Source: Halioglobus sp. (GTDB lineage: Bacteria > Pseudomonadota > Gammaproteobacteria > Pseudomonadales > Halieaceae). From it: a DNA stretch of 64,000 nucleotides. A model generated the notes under the pieces. That model saw only the letters and a program-made list of their open reading frames with translations, did not search any database and had not been told where the DNA came from. Every line of letters begins with the position of its first letter. Positions within the stretch are counted from its first letter, which is position 1. The position numbers and the translations under genes are program-made. Where the stretch lies: positions 77,131-141,130 of the forward strand of contig JAGRIE010000003.1 in the NCBI GenBank assembly GCA_020443425.1. Reading direction: 5' to 3'. Of the stretch, positions 44,557 through 53,928 are shown piece by piece.

Positions 44557-45921
44557 CTAGAGGAGGTTGGCGGGGTCCAGTAGTGCCGCCAGTTTGTCGC
44601 GGGGGAGGTCGGTCATCTCCTGTGCGATGTCCAGGATGGGACGTCCCTCCCGGTAAGCGCGTTTGGCAATTTCAGCCGCCTTGCTGTAGCCGATCTCCCG
44701 GTTGAGCGCGGTCACAAGGATAGGGTTTCTCGCCAGGTTGGCGTCGATATTCTCCGCGTTGACGACAAAATCTGTGATGCAGTGATCGGCCAGCGCCTTA
44801 CAGCTGTTTGCCAACAGGGAGATGCTTTGCAGCAGGTTGTGGGCGATCAGTGGCAACATCACGTTGAGTTGGAAATTGCCCGCCTGCCCACCGATGGTGA
44901 TGGCGCAGTCATTCCCCATGACCTGGGCCGCGGCCATTGCCACCGCTTCGGGAATCACCGGGTTGACCTTTCCCGGCATGATGCTGCTGCCCGGTTGCAG
45001 TGCCTTGAGGCTGATCTCTCCCAGCCCGGATAGCGGGCCGCTGTTCATCCAGCGCAGATCATTGGCGAGTTTCATCAGCGCTGTCGCCAGCGACTTCAGT
45101 TGCCCAGACAGCGCCACTGCGACGTCCTGGCTGGCGAGGGCGGCAAAGAAGTTGTCGGCGGGTGCAAAATTTTGGCCACAGCTTTCGCTGAGGTAAAAAC
45201 AAAACCGCGCAGCGAATTTCGGGTCGGCATTGACGCCGGTGCCGACCGCTGTGGCGCCCTGTGCCAGCCGGCGCAACTGTGTCCGTGAAGTGTCAATCCG
45301 CTGCGCCGCCTGTTGCAGTTGTGCGCGCCAGCCCGACAGTTCCTGCGCCATACTGAGCGGCATGGCATCCATCAAGTGGGTGCGCCCGGTCTTGATACTG
45401 CCTGCCAGCGTCCTTTCCCGCGCCGCGATAGCGTTCGCCAGTGCGTTGATTGCCGGCATCAACTCGGTGTCGAGCGCCAGTTCTGCACTGACATGAATCA
45501 CTGTCGGGATCACATCGTTGCTGCTCTGGCTGCAGTTTACATGATCGTTGGGATGCACCGGTTTTCCCAGGTGCGCACTGGCCAGTGCAGCGATGACCTC
45601 ATTCGCATTCATATTGGTGCTGGTGCCGGAGCCGGTCTGGAAGATATCGATGGGGAACTGGCCCAGGTGCTCACCCTGCGCAATCGACATTGCGGCTTCG
45701 CCGATACTGTTCGCCATCGTCTGGTCGAGCAGACCCAACTCGGCATTGGCGCGTGCGGCCGCAGCCTTGACCAGGCCTAGCGCCCTGATGAAATTCCCCG
45801 GCATGGTCATGCCGCTGATATGGAAATTCTGCACCGCTCTTTGCGTCTGCGCACCGTACAGGGCGTCGGTGGGTACGGCGATGTCGCCGAGGCTGTCCGA
45901 TTCAATCCGGGTGTCGGGCAT
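44557..45921 (-). CDS. fumC: Class II fumarate hydratase
   Basis: The protein has 454 aa. It interconverts fumarate and L-malate in the citrate cycle. The class signature GSSIMPGKVNPVIPE is intact, as are SGTSTNMNANEVIA and the HPNDHVNCSQSSND block with the catalytic histidine region. The oxygen-stable, iron-free class suits aerobic growth. It lies 14 bp after acnA on the same strand, so the two citrate-cycle genes probably form an operon. Confidence 0.94.
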   Translation of the reverse strand: MPDTRIESDSLGDIAVPTDALYGAQTQRAVQNFHISGMTMPGNFIRALGLVKAAAARANAELGLLDQTMANSIGEAAMSIAQGEHLGQFPIDIFQTGSGTSTNMNANEVIAALASAHLGKPVHPNDHVNCSQSSNDVIPTVIHVSAELALDTELMPAINALANAIAARERTLAGSIKTGRTHLMDAMPLSMAQELSGWRAQLQQAAQRIDTSRTQLRRLAQGATAVGTGVNADPKFAARFCFYLSESCGQNFAPADNFFAALASQDVAVALSGQLKSLATALMKLANDLRWMNSGPLSGLGEISLKALQPGSSIMPGKVNPVIPEAVAMAAAQVMGNDCAITIGGQAGNFQLNVMLPLIAHNLLQSISLLANSCKALADHCITDFVVNAENIDANLARNPILVTALNREIGYSKAAEIAKRAYREGRPILDIAQEMTDLPRDKLAALLDPANLL

Positions 45922-45935
45922 AGGGCTGTTCCTGT

Positions 45936-48611
45936 TCAGGCCGCGGCGGCGATTCGGTTGAGTACAAAGGTGAGCACACCGCCGGCGCGGTAGTATTCGA
46001 CCTCCACCTGGGTGTCGAGCCGCGACTGCAGCTGTATTTCGCGCTTCGCCCCCGAGGGGTAGTGCACCACGGCGCGCAACACCTGTCCCGGCGTCAGTTC
46101 GCCGTCGAGGCCCAGTATGTCGAAAGTCTCATCCCCCTGCAGTTGCAGGGTCTTGCGGGTGTCACCCGGCATGAACTGCAGTGGCAGCACACCCATGCCG
46201 ACCAGGTTGGAGCGGTGGATACGCTCGAAGCTCTCCACGATGACGGCTTTCACGCCGAGCAGCAAGGTGCCCTTGGCCGCCCAGTCGCGACTGGAGCCGG
46301 TGCCGTATTCCAGCCCTGCAACGACAACGGTGCTGATGCCGCGGGCCTGGTAGTCCATGGCCGCGTCGTAGATAAACATCGGCTCGCGCTGGCCGTTGAG
46401 TCGCGTGTAGCCGCCTTCGCGTTCCGGTGTCATTTCATTGCGAATGCGGATATTGCCGAAGGTGCCGCGCATCATCACCTGGTGGTTGCCGCGCCGCGAG
46501 CCGTAGGAGTTGAAATCGGCCTCGGCCACGCCGTGTTCCCGCAAATACTGCGCCGCGGGGCTGTCATCGGGAATGGCACCGGCCGGTGAGATATGGTCAG
46601 TGGTCACGGAGTCGCCGAGCATGGCGAGCATCGGTGCGCCGAGAATATTGTGTTGGTTGCCACGGTACTGTTCTTCAAAAAACGGTGGCAGCTGGATGTA
46701 GGTCGACGCCTCGGAGAATGTGTAGGTGGCACCGCCGCCGGTCTCGATGGCCTGCCAGGTGCTGTCGCCGTCGAATACGGCGCCGTACTCTCGCTGGAAC
46801 ATCGCCTTGTCCACCGTTTCCACCACGGCGGCGATCTCCGCATTGCTCGGCCAGATATCGCGCAGGTAGACCGGCGCACCCGTCTCATCCTCGCCCAGCG
46901 CATCCGAGCTGAGGTCAATGCGGGTGGTGCCGGCGAGGGCGTAGGCCACGACCAGCGGTGGCGACGCCAGCCAGTTGGCTTTCACCAGCGGGTGGATGCG
47001 GCCTTCAAAGTTGCGGTTGCCTGACAGCACGGAACAGGCGACCACATCGTTGTCAGCAATGGTTTTCTCAACCGGTTCCGGCAGCGGGCCGGAGTTGCCG
47101 ATACAGGTGGTGCAGCCGTAGCCGACCAGGTTGAACCCGAGTGCGTCCAGCGAAGACTGCAGGCCGGCTTTCACGAGGTAGTCGGTCACCACTTTCGAGC
47201 CGGGTGCCAGTGAGGATTTCACCCAGGGCTTGCGCTGTAATCCGCGTGCCAGCGCTTTTTGCGCCAGCAGCCCTGCGCCTATCATCACCGCGGGATTGGA
47301 GGTGTTGGTGCAGGAGGTGATCGCGGCGATGACCACGTCGCCGTGGTGCAGTGCGCCGGGCATGCCGTCGAGCGCAAAGGCGGTGTCCTGTTGCTCGGCC
47401 TTGCCATCGAGCTCAATGAACTGGTCGATGGCGGTGCGCAACTCGCGCACAGGGACGCGATCCTGCGGCCGCTTGGGCCCCGCCACGTTGGGTTCCACCG
47501 TGGACATATCCAGATGCAGCGTGGCTGAGAAGTCCGGGGTGAGGTAGTGCTCGTCGCGCCACATACCCTGGGCGCGGCTGTAGGCCTCCACCAGCGCGAT
47601 CGTCTCCTCGTCGCGGCCGGTAAGCTGCAGGTAGCGGATGGTCTGGGCATCTACCGGGAAGAAACCGCAGGTGGCGCCGTACTCCGGCGCCATATTGGCG
47701 ATCGTGGCGCGGTCGGAGAGGGGCAGGTGGTCCAGACCGCTGCCGTAGAATTCAACAAACTTGCCCACCACACCCTGCTTGCGCAGCATCTGCACCACCT
47801 GCAGTACCAGGTCGGTGGCAGTGATGCCCTCGCGCATCTCACCGGTGAGTTCAAAGCCGACCACATCGGGTATCAGCATTGAGATGGGCTGTCCCAGCAT
47901 CGCGGCCTCCGCCTCAATGCCGCCGACCCCCCAGCCCAGAACGCCGAGGCCGTTGATCATGGTGGTGTGGCTGTCGGTCCCGACCAGGGTGTCGGGGTAG
48001 GCCAGCGGCAGTTCCCCGCCGCGCTGTTGCCAGACCACCTTCGCCAGGTACTCGAGGTTTACCTGGTGGCAGATGCCGGTGCCGGGTGGCACCACCCTGA
48101 AATCGTCAAACGCGCCGCGGCCCCATTTCAGGAACTGGTAGCGCTCGAGGTTGCGCTGCATTTCCAGTGCCACGTTCTGTTCAAACGCGGTACTGCTGCC
48201 GAATTTGTCGATGCTGACCGAGTGGTCGATCACCAGGTCGACCGGTGACAGCGGGTTGATCTTCTGCGGGTCGACCCCCAGCTTGACCAGTGCGTCCCGC
48301 ATCGCGGCCAGATCGACCACGGCCGGCACCCCGGTGAAGTCCTGCATCAACACGCGCGTGGGGTGGTAGGCGATTTCCTGTTCGGAGCCGCTGCCGCCGC
48401 TGGCCGCCAGGCTTTCAATATCGCCGCGCGTGCAGCTGATACCGTCCTCGTGGCGGAGCAGGTTCTCCAGCAGTATCTTGCTGCAGACCGGCAGTCGTGC
48501 CACGCCGCTGTGTCCCGCCAGCTCACCACCGTTGATTGCGTAGTAGTGGTAACTCGTTCCATTCACCTCAAGTGTAGACTGTGTGTCGAAGGAGTTGTCC
48601 GATGCATTCAT
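45936..48611 (-). CDS. acnA: Aconitate hydratase A
   Basis: The protein has 891 aa, the AcnA/IRP-type length. Citrate is converted to isocitrate through a 4Fe-4S cluster. The ligand cysteines are in VIAAITSCTNTSNP and GYGCTTCIGNSGPL. VGTDSHTTMINGLGVLGWGVGGIEAE and the C-terminal swivel-domain block GLEYGTGSSRDWAAKG with AVIVESFERIHRSNL complete the family pattern. Start: ATG at 48611. It is the first gene of an acnA-fumC pair. Confidence 0.96.
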   Translation of the reverse strand: MNASDNSFDTQSTLEVNGTSYHYYAINGGELAGHSGVARLPVCSKILLENLLRHEDGISCTRGDIESLAASGGSGSEQEIAYHPTRVLMQDFTGVPAVVDLAAMRDALVKLGVDPQKINPLSPVDLVIDHSVSIDKFGSSTAFEQNVALEMQRNLERYQFLKWGRGAFDDFRVVPPGTGICHQVNLEYLAKVVWQQRGGELPLAYPDTLVGTDSHTTMINGLGVLGWGVGGIEAEAAMLGQPISMLIPDVVGFELTGEMREGITATDLVLQVVQMLRKQGVVGKFVEFYGSGLDHLPLSDRATIANMAPEYGATCGFFPVDAQTIRYLQLTGRDEETIALVEAYSRAQGMWRDEHYLTPDFSATLHLDMSTVEPNVAGPKRPQDRVPVRELRTAIDQFIELDGKAEQQDTAFALDGMPGALHHGDVVIAAITSCTNTSNPAVMIGAGLLAQKALARGLQRKPWVKSSLAPGSKVVTDYLVKAGLQSSLDALGFNLVGYGCTTCIGNSGPLPEPVEKTIADNDVVACSVLSGNRNFEGRIHPLVKANWLASPPLVVAYALAGTTRIDLSSDALGEDETGAPVYLRDIWPSNAEIAAVVETVDKAMFQREYGAVFDGDSTWQAIETGGGATYTFSEASTYIQLPPFFEEQYRGNQHNILGAPMLAMLGDSVTTDHISPAGAIPDDSPAAQYLREHGVAEADFNSYGSRRGNHQVMMRGTFGNIRIRNEMTPEREGGYTRLNGQREPMFIYDAAMDYQARGISTVVVAGLEYGTGSSRDWAAKGTLLLGVKAVIVESFERIHRSNLVGMGVLPLQFMPGDTRKTLQLQGDETFDILGLDGELTPGQVLRAVVHYPSGAKREIQLQSRLDTQVEVEYYRAGGVLTFVLNRIAAAA

Positions 48612-48747
48612 AGTGGCTCGCCTGTTTCGGGAATGAGTCCAAAAGTATAGTGGATTATTGCATCGGGTACATTTATTGATAACGGGTAGTCACCGGGCGT
48701 CGCAATCCTGCTAGAGTTGTGCGCCACCGCTATGGAGACAGCCTGCA

Positions 48748-49554
48748 ATGCATCATTCACCCAAACTCGATACCGAAGTCATCGACGGGATCACGTTCGA
48801 ATTGCGGCCGCAGCACCAGGTCCCAACCAGCCCTGGGCATGTCTGCCTGCGCAAGAACCGGCCCTGCACTGACAGGTATCTGGCACTCGCTGAGGAGTTT
48901 ACCGGCTGTCGTATGGTTGAGGTCGGTGTCGACCAGGGTGGCAGCACGTCGTTTTTCACCACCTTGCTGAAGCCGGAGAAACTGGTGGCGCTGGAGTTGT
49001 CCACCACACCGGTGTCCAAAGTGACTGAGTTCCTCGCCCGCCACGATCCCCGGGGACGGGTGGAAATACACTGGGGGGTAGACCAGGCCGATCGCGTCGC
49101 GGTGCCCGCGACAGTCGATCGGGCCATGGGCAGGAGTGACCTCGACCTGGTCGTCGACGATGCGAGTCATCTGCTGCGCCCGAGTACGGATACCTTCGAA
49201 ATGCTCTTCCCCCGCTTGCGGGCGAACGGGTTGTATGTGCTGGAGGACTGGTCGAATGACCATCGCATGGAGCGCACCATGGTGACCTCGCTGGAGCGCG
49301 ACCCCGGTGGCAATGCGTTCCGGCACATTGCATCCACGCTGACAGCGGATTTCAAACGCACCTCGCCGATGAGCGTGCTGATCTGCCAGCTTGTGCTCGC
49401 CGCCGCTTACCGCCCCGACTGGATTGCAGACCTACGCGTGTCACTGGGGATCTGCGAGGTTCGTCGCGGCCCCGGGGAGATCCCCATGGATACGCCGCTG
49501 GCGCAGTATATCGGTCCGCTGGGAGAGTGGGTGTTCGCACAGCACATGGGGTAG
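48748..49554 (+). CDS. Class I SAM-dependent methyltransferase-like protein
   Basis: The protein has 268 aa. FTGCRMVEVGVDQGGSTSFFTTLL resembles the glycine-rich SAM-binding motif I, followed by KLVALELS (acidic motif II) and DLDLVVDDASHLLRPS, which matches Methyltransf_24 or cephalosporin-hydroxylase-like proteins that keep a Ser-His after the Asp-Asp. The conserved GLYVLEDW follows. The substrate is not predictable. It is divergent from acnA across a 136-bp gap. Confidence 0.7.
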   Translation: MHHSPKLDTEVIDGITFELRPQHQVPTSPGHVCLRKNRPCTDRYLALAEEFTGCRMVEVGVDQGGSTSFFTTLLKPEKLVALELSTTPVSKVTEFLARHDPRGRVEIHWGVDQADRVAVPATVDRAMGRSDLDLVVDDASHLLRPSTDTFEMLFPRLRANGLYVLEDWSNDHRMERTMVTSLERDPGGNAFRHIASTLTADFKRTSPMSVLICQLVLAAAYRPDWIADLRVSLGICEVRRGPGEIPMDTPLAQYIGPLGEWVFAQHMG

Positions 49555-49604
49555 CTCACCCCGGCCGCCAGCACCGGTGTAAGCGCGGGTTGTGGCCGGG
49601 CGGG

Positions 49605-51122
49605 CTAGAGCTCCAGGATATTGAGGCCGTCCTCCACGCGAACGCGGCCCCTGTGCCCGATCGGGTCCGCTGACATCAGCTGCTGCAATGTGGCTTCATC
49701 CGCCCGCGTATTGGCGACAATGCGCTCGCCGGCATCGCTGCGCGCAATGACGATGCCGCGCTGTGGTCCTTCGCGGCCAAAGCTGACTGTATAGGTTTCA
49801 ATGGTGGCGTCGCCCGAGGGATCGGCCGCAATGGTCATGCGCGGCGCGGCATCGACCTGGCGCTGCAGTGCAGCGTTGTCGGTATCCTGCCAGCCGCGCG
49901 CCGGTGGCAGCGTAGAGTATATGCCGAGAGAGTGTTTGGTCAGGTACATGCCGTTGGCGGTGACCAGGCCGTGTCCGCCGGCGCCATTGCGCAGCGTGTC
50001 AACCATCTGTGCGATGGCGTGCAGGGAGTAGTTGTTGCCGGGGCCGCCGAAGAAGGGCAGGCCGCCGGTGACGGTGACGCCGCGACTATCCAGCGGGTCC
50101 AGCCCGATTTCGCGGCAGGCGACGCGCACAGCACTGGGAAAGCAGCTGTAGATATCGAAATGGGAGATTTCATCGAGCCGAATTCCCGCCTGTGCCGACA
50201 CTGTCTGCCAGGCCAGCTTGACTGCCGCTGAGGAGTGCAGGGTCGGGCGCTCGCTGACATACCAGATATCGTTGACGTCAGCGCCCGCATGGAGGTAGAT
50301 CCACCTGCTTTCGTCGATGCCCAGTTCCCGCGCCTTGCCGGCGGTTGTCATGATCACCGCTGCTGCCATATCGACTTCCAGCACCGGGTTCATGGCGCGG
50401 GTGTAGGGATAGCCGATATAGCGATTGCGTTTCTCCACGGTGCGGATGCGCTGTGCCGTCTGGAACTCGGGGCGCCATGCCAGCGGGTTGTCTGCGGCGA
50501 CACGGCTCATGTGGCTGCAGAGCTCGGCTATCTCCGCGATATGGTGTTCACGGCTGCCGCCGAGGTGGTGGCACAGGCTGTTTTCGAACAGTGGGTAGGT
50601 GTTGATCGGCTCGTACAGGCCATGCGCCAGTTCGGCGGCGGTATGGCCCTCGCGCTCAACACCCAGGGTCGGCGGCTCCGTGCCGGCATCGGCCCAGGCT
50701 GAGATGTCCTCGCCGGAGCGCAGTACTGAAAACAGTGTGGCCAACAGTTCCGCCCCCGCCAGCAGCACCGCACTGTGCTCGCCGCGCGCGAGTTTACCGG
50801 CAAAATGGTTGACCAGGTACTGCGGGGTATTGCCGCCGATGGTGCCCTGGAAAATCGCCGGCTTGTCGATGCCCAGACGCTGCGCCAGCGCGGCGCCCGG
50901 ATTGCGAGGGAACAGCGCACCGATGCCGGGGGTGGTGTCCGCGATAAACCGGACCATCGCCAGCGCATCAATAGCGCCGGTGATGCGCGCGCAACGGGTG
51001 TCGGCGATGGCGCTGGCGCCGACCTCGTGGAGCGCGTCTACCGGGGTCCTGCCGGCATCACTTTGGTGCCAGGTCTGCTGCCCGGTGCCGACGAGAATCG
51101 GGGTATTGTCTGGTGTCGCCAT
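49605..51122 (-). CDS. Thiolase-like acetyl-CoA acetyltransferase family protein
   Basis: The protein is about 505 aa and belongs to the group annotated as acetyl-CoA acetyltransferase near SCP-x thiolases. Visible are the opening TPILVGTGQQTWHQ, the middle FDIYSCFPSAVRVACREIGLD, and GGLPFFGGPGNNYSLHAI with GLVTANGMYLTKHS. The N-terminal nucleophilic cysteine of true thiolases is not apparent: the equivalent region reads QGTIGGNTPQYLVN. It may therefore not catalyse ordinary thiolysis. I start at the ATG at 51122, where homology begins, rather than 51167. Confidence 0.82.
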   Translation of the reverse strand: MATPDNTPILVGTGQQTWHQSDAGRTPVDALHEVGASAIADTRCARITGAIDALAMVRFIADTTPGIGALFPRNPGAALAQRLGIDKPAIFQGTIGGNTPQYLVNHFAGKLARGEHSAVLLAGAELLATLFSVLRSGEDISAWADAGTEPPTLGVEREGHTAAELAHGLYEPINTYPLFENSLCHHLGGSREHHIAEIAELCSHMSRVAADNPLAWRPEFQTAQRIRTVEKRNRYIGYPYTRAMNPVLEVDMAAAVIMTTAGKARELGIDESRWIYLHAGADVNDIWYVSERPTLHSSAAVKLAWQTVSAQAGIRLDEISHFDIYSCFPSAVRVACREIGLDPLDSRGVTVTGGLPFFGGPGNNYSLHAIAQMVDTLRNGAGGHGLVTANGMYLTKHSLGIYSTLPPARGWQDTDNAALQRQVDAAPRMTIAADPSGDATIETYTVSFGREGPQRGIVIARSDAGERIVANTRADEATLQQLMSADPIGHRGRVRVEDGLNILEL

Positions 51123-51337
51123 ATCGGTGGCCTGCCCTGTTTGCAACCATTGAAAGGGGGCTAACATAAACAGTCCGCGCGCTGAAATCCAGTCTCACTG
51201 CGGTAGTGATCGCCACCTCGCACCGATTGGGTCGGCTGCGGTGGCTGCGACCGGGCGTTGATTTTTCCCCAGAAACCGTTATGTTGGTCGCGTGTTTTTC
51301 TACACCTGCCAATCATCCCGCCCAAGGAGGCCGGTGT

Positions 51338-52420
51338 ATGGGTTCCCAGTTTGAAGGTCGTTCACACCGCCTGGTGTTGCTGGCATTCCTCGCGCTGTCG
51401 CTGTTCGCAAGTTACTGGCTGATAGCGCCCTTTCTCGAGCCCATCATTCTCGCCATCCTGATCGGCCTGCTGGCCTACCCGGCGCACGAGCGACTCGTCT
51501 CCCTCCTGCGTGGGCGCAAAACGGCCGCCTCCCTGCTCAGTTGCCTGATACTGTCGCTGATCGTCCTGATACCGATGATGGTGTTGCTGGTGGCTGTGCT
51601 GAAACAGGGAATCGACTACTCGGTGGTGCTGAAGGAGTGGGCGACACAGGAGAATGTGCATCAGTTGATGTCGCAGCCCTGGGTGGTTGAAGTCCACTCG
51701 CGCCTGACGCGGGTGCTCCCCGACGGCGCCCTGCACGTCGATAATATTCGCGAGAAGGCACTGGCCGCCGCCGGTACGGTGGGGCGACAGTTCGCCGGTA
51801 TCTCGACCGCGATCCTCGGCAGTCTTACGCGCTCGGTGATGAACGGGATACTGCTGTTGTTCGTGCTGTTTTTCGTGCTGCGCGATCACGACAAACTGAT
51901 CGCGTTCATTCACCGCGCGCTGCCGCTGTCACGCAGCGAGGAGGAGACCCTGTTTGCCGAGGTGAAGACAGTGAGTAAATCGGCATTGCTGGGGACCCTG
52001 GCCACCGCCGCTACGCAGGGGGTGGTGGGAGGATTTGGCTTGTGGCTGGCCGGTTTCCCGGGTGTTTTCTGGGGCGCTGTGATGGCGTTCAGCTCGCTGA
52101 TCCCGCTGGTGGGGACGGCCCTGATCTGGGTGCCGGCGGCGCTGTACCTGTTGCTGACAGGCGACTGGGGCTGGGGCGTTTTCTTGATTGCGTGGGGTGT
52201 GGTCGTGGTCGGATCGGTCGACAACTTCCTCAGGCCGCTGTTGATGCAGGGCGCCAGCATGAATACGGTGGTGGTGTTCTTCGCGCTGATCGGTGGCCTG
52301 CAGGTGTTCGGGCTGATCGGGCTGATCTACGGCCCGCTGATTTTCTCGCTGACGCTGGTCATGTTCCGGCTCTACGAGAACGCGTTTACTGAGTTTCTCG
52401 ACTCCCAGGACGGACGCTAG
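51338..52420 (+). CDS. AI-2E family transporter (PerM/YdiK type)
   Basis: The protein has 360 aa and about eight membrane helices. LLAFLALSLFASYWLIAPFLEPIILAILIGLLAYP is the typical N-terminal pair. The soluble loop (about 95-160) is followed by FSSLIPLVGTALIWVPAALYLL and the conserved VDNFLRPLLMQG and QVFGLIGLIYGPLI. A perfect AAGGAGG eight bases upstream fixes the ATG at 51338. Family members include a sodium/proton exchanger and putative signal exporters; no substrate is inferred. It overlaps the convergent ligase gene by four bases. Confidence 0.88.
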   Translation: MGSQFEGRSHRLVLLAFLALSLFASYWLIAPFLEPIILAILIGLLAYPAHERLVSLLRGRKTAASLLSCLILSLIVLIPMMVLLVAVLKQGIDYSVVLKEWATQENVHQLMSQPWVVEVHSRLTRVLPDGALHVDNIREKALAAAGTVGRQFAGISTAILGSLTRSVMNGILLLFVLFFVLRDHDKLIAFIHRALPLSRSEEETLFAEVKTVSKSALLGTLATAATQGVVGGFGLWLAGFPGVFWGAVMAFSSLIPLVGTALIWVPAALYLLLTGDWGWGVFLIAWGVVVVGSVDNFLRPLLMQGASMNTVVVFFALIGGLQVFGLIGLIYGPLIFSLTLVMFRLYENAFTEFLDSQDGR

Positions 52421-53928
52421 GCATACTGCTGCCGCAGCAGCGGTTTGTCGACCTTGCCCGCGGCATTCAGCGGCAGTGCGTCGACGCGGTGCCATCGTTT
52501 CGGTGTTTTATACCCGGCCAGCAGGCTGCGGCAGTGGGTTTGGAGCGCCTCGTCGCTGACCGCGGCGCGCAATCGCAACACGGCGCATGCGGCCTCTCCC
52601 CACCGTGGGTCTGCGACCCCGATCACGGCGCAATCTGCGACCGCGGGATGGGCGCGCAGCACCTCCTCCACTTCCCGCGAGGCGATGTTCTCGCCGCCGC
52701 TGATGATCATGTCTTTCTTGCGGTCGACAATGAACAGGTAGCCGGCCTCGTCAAAGCGGCCGATATCCCCGGTGCGCAGCCAGCCGTCCTCTAGCGCGCG
52801 AGCCGTGGCGTCCTCATCGCGCCAGTAACCGCGCATGGTCTGTTCGGCCTGCACCAGGATCTCCCCGGCCTCGCCGACGGCGCAGGGCTTGCCGGCGTCA
52901 TCGACCAACGCGATACGCGCGGTGGGCAGTGGACGGCCGACCGAGCGCAGCAGGTCGGGGTCGCCGTGCGCTGCGCGTCGGTGGTCCTCCACAGTCAGGA
53001 AGGCGACGCTGCCGGACAGTTCGGTCATACCGTAGCTCTGGCACAGCCCGACCTGCGTCTCCGACAGCAAGCGCTGTAACAGTGTCTGCGGCATTGCCGA
53101 GGCACCGTAGCCGATGGTGCGCACCGAGGCGAGGTCATCGGCGCGGAATTCCGGATGCTCAAAGAGCAGGCCGATCATGGTCGGTGCCAGCGACATGCTG
53201 GTGACCTCCAGCTCGCGGCAGGCTCGCAGTGTCTGGCCGGCGTCAAATGAGCGCGACAGCACCACCGCCGCCCCGTACAGGTGCTGTAGCAGCACATTGT
53301 GTGCGGCGACATGGAACAGCGGGAATGGGTAGTAGTAGCGATCGCTGCGCTCAACCGGCCGCGCCAGTGCCGCGGAGCGCAGGCCCGCCATGAAAGACCG
53401 GTGCGTCAGCACCGCGCCTTTCGGGCGCCCGGTTGAACCCGAGGTGAACAGTATCCACGCCGCATCTTCCGGTCCGCTCACCGGCAGTGGCGCCGTGGCC
53501 GACCCTGCGCGCCACTGCGTGTAACTGTCATCCATGGCGACAACGGCCAGCGTATCCGGAAAGTCTGGGTGTGCCTGCAGCGGCGCCAGCAGCTCGCGAT
53601 CGGCAAACAACACCGAAGCGCCTGCATTGTGCAACTGGTAAACCAGCTCGGCCGGCGCCAGTCGGGCGTTCAACGGCACCAGAATCCTGCCTGCGGCGGG
53701 TGTCGCGTAAATCAGTTCGATGAACTCGGGGCAGTTCCACGACAGCACCGCGACGCGATCGCCGGCGCTGCCGACAGCGGCCAGGCGCCGCGCCAGCGCC
53801 TCGCTGTTGCGGTGCAGGGCGTCGTAGGTGATGGCCGCGCCGCGCCACCAGAGCGCGGTGCCGCCGGGCTGTGCAGTCGCCTGCTGCGCCAGTATCTGGT
53901 GCAGTTGCGTGCAGCCCTCGTCAGCCAC
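52417..53928 (-). CDS. AMP-dependent acyl-CoA ligase, last gene of the D-amino acid operon
   Basis: The protein has 503 aa of the ANL superfamily. The AMP-binding loop is WILFTSGSTGRPKGAVLTH; later motifs are QSYGMTELSG, GWLRTGDIGRFDEAGYLFIVDRKKDMI and the C-terminal lysine region LPLNAAGKVDK. The GTG start at 53928 overlaps the alr stop by eight bases, which suggests coupled translation; the longer frame to 54081 lies inside alr. The acid substrate is unknown. Its place at the end of a D-Ala/D-Glu operon is unexpected and may be casual. Confidence 0.82.
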   Translation of the reverse strand: MADEGCTQLHQILAQQATAQPGGTALWWRGAAITYDALHRNSEALARRLAAVGSAGDRVAVLSWNCPEFIELIYATPAAGRILVPLNARLAPAELVYQLHNAGASVLFADRELLAPLQAHPDFPDTLAVVAMDDSYTQWRAGSATAPLPVSGPEDAAWILFTSGSTGRPKGAVLTHRSFMAGLRSAALARPVERSDRYYYPFPLFHVAAHNVLLQHLYGAAVVLSRSFDAGQTLRACRELEVTSMSLAPTMIGLLFEHPEFRADDLASVRTIGYGASAMPQTLLQRLLSETQVGLCQSYGMTELSGSVAFLTVEDHRRAAHGDPDLLRSVGRPLPTARIALVDDAGKPCAVGEAGEILVQAEQTMRGYWRDEDATARALEDGWLRTGDIGRFDEAGYLFIVDRKKDMIISGGENIASREVEEVLRAHPAVADCAVIGVADPRWGEAACAVLRLRAAVSDEALQTHCRSLLAGYKTPKRWHRVDALPLNAAGKVDKPLLRQQYA

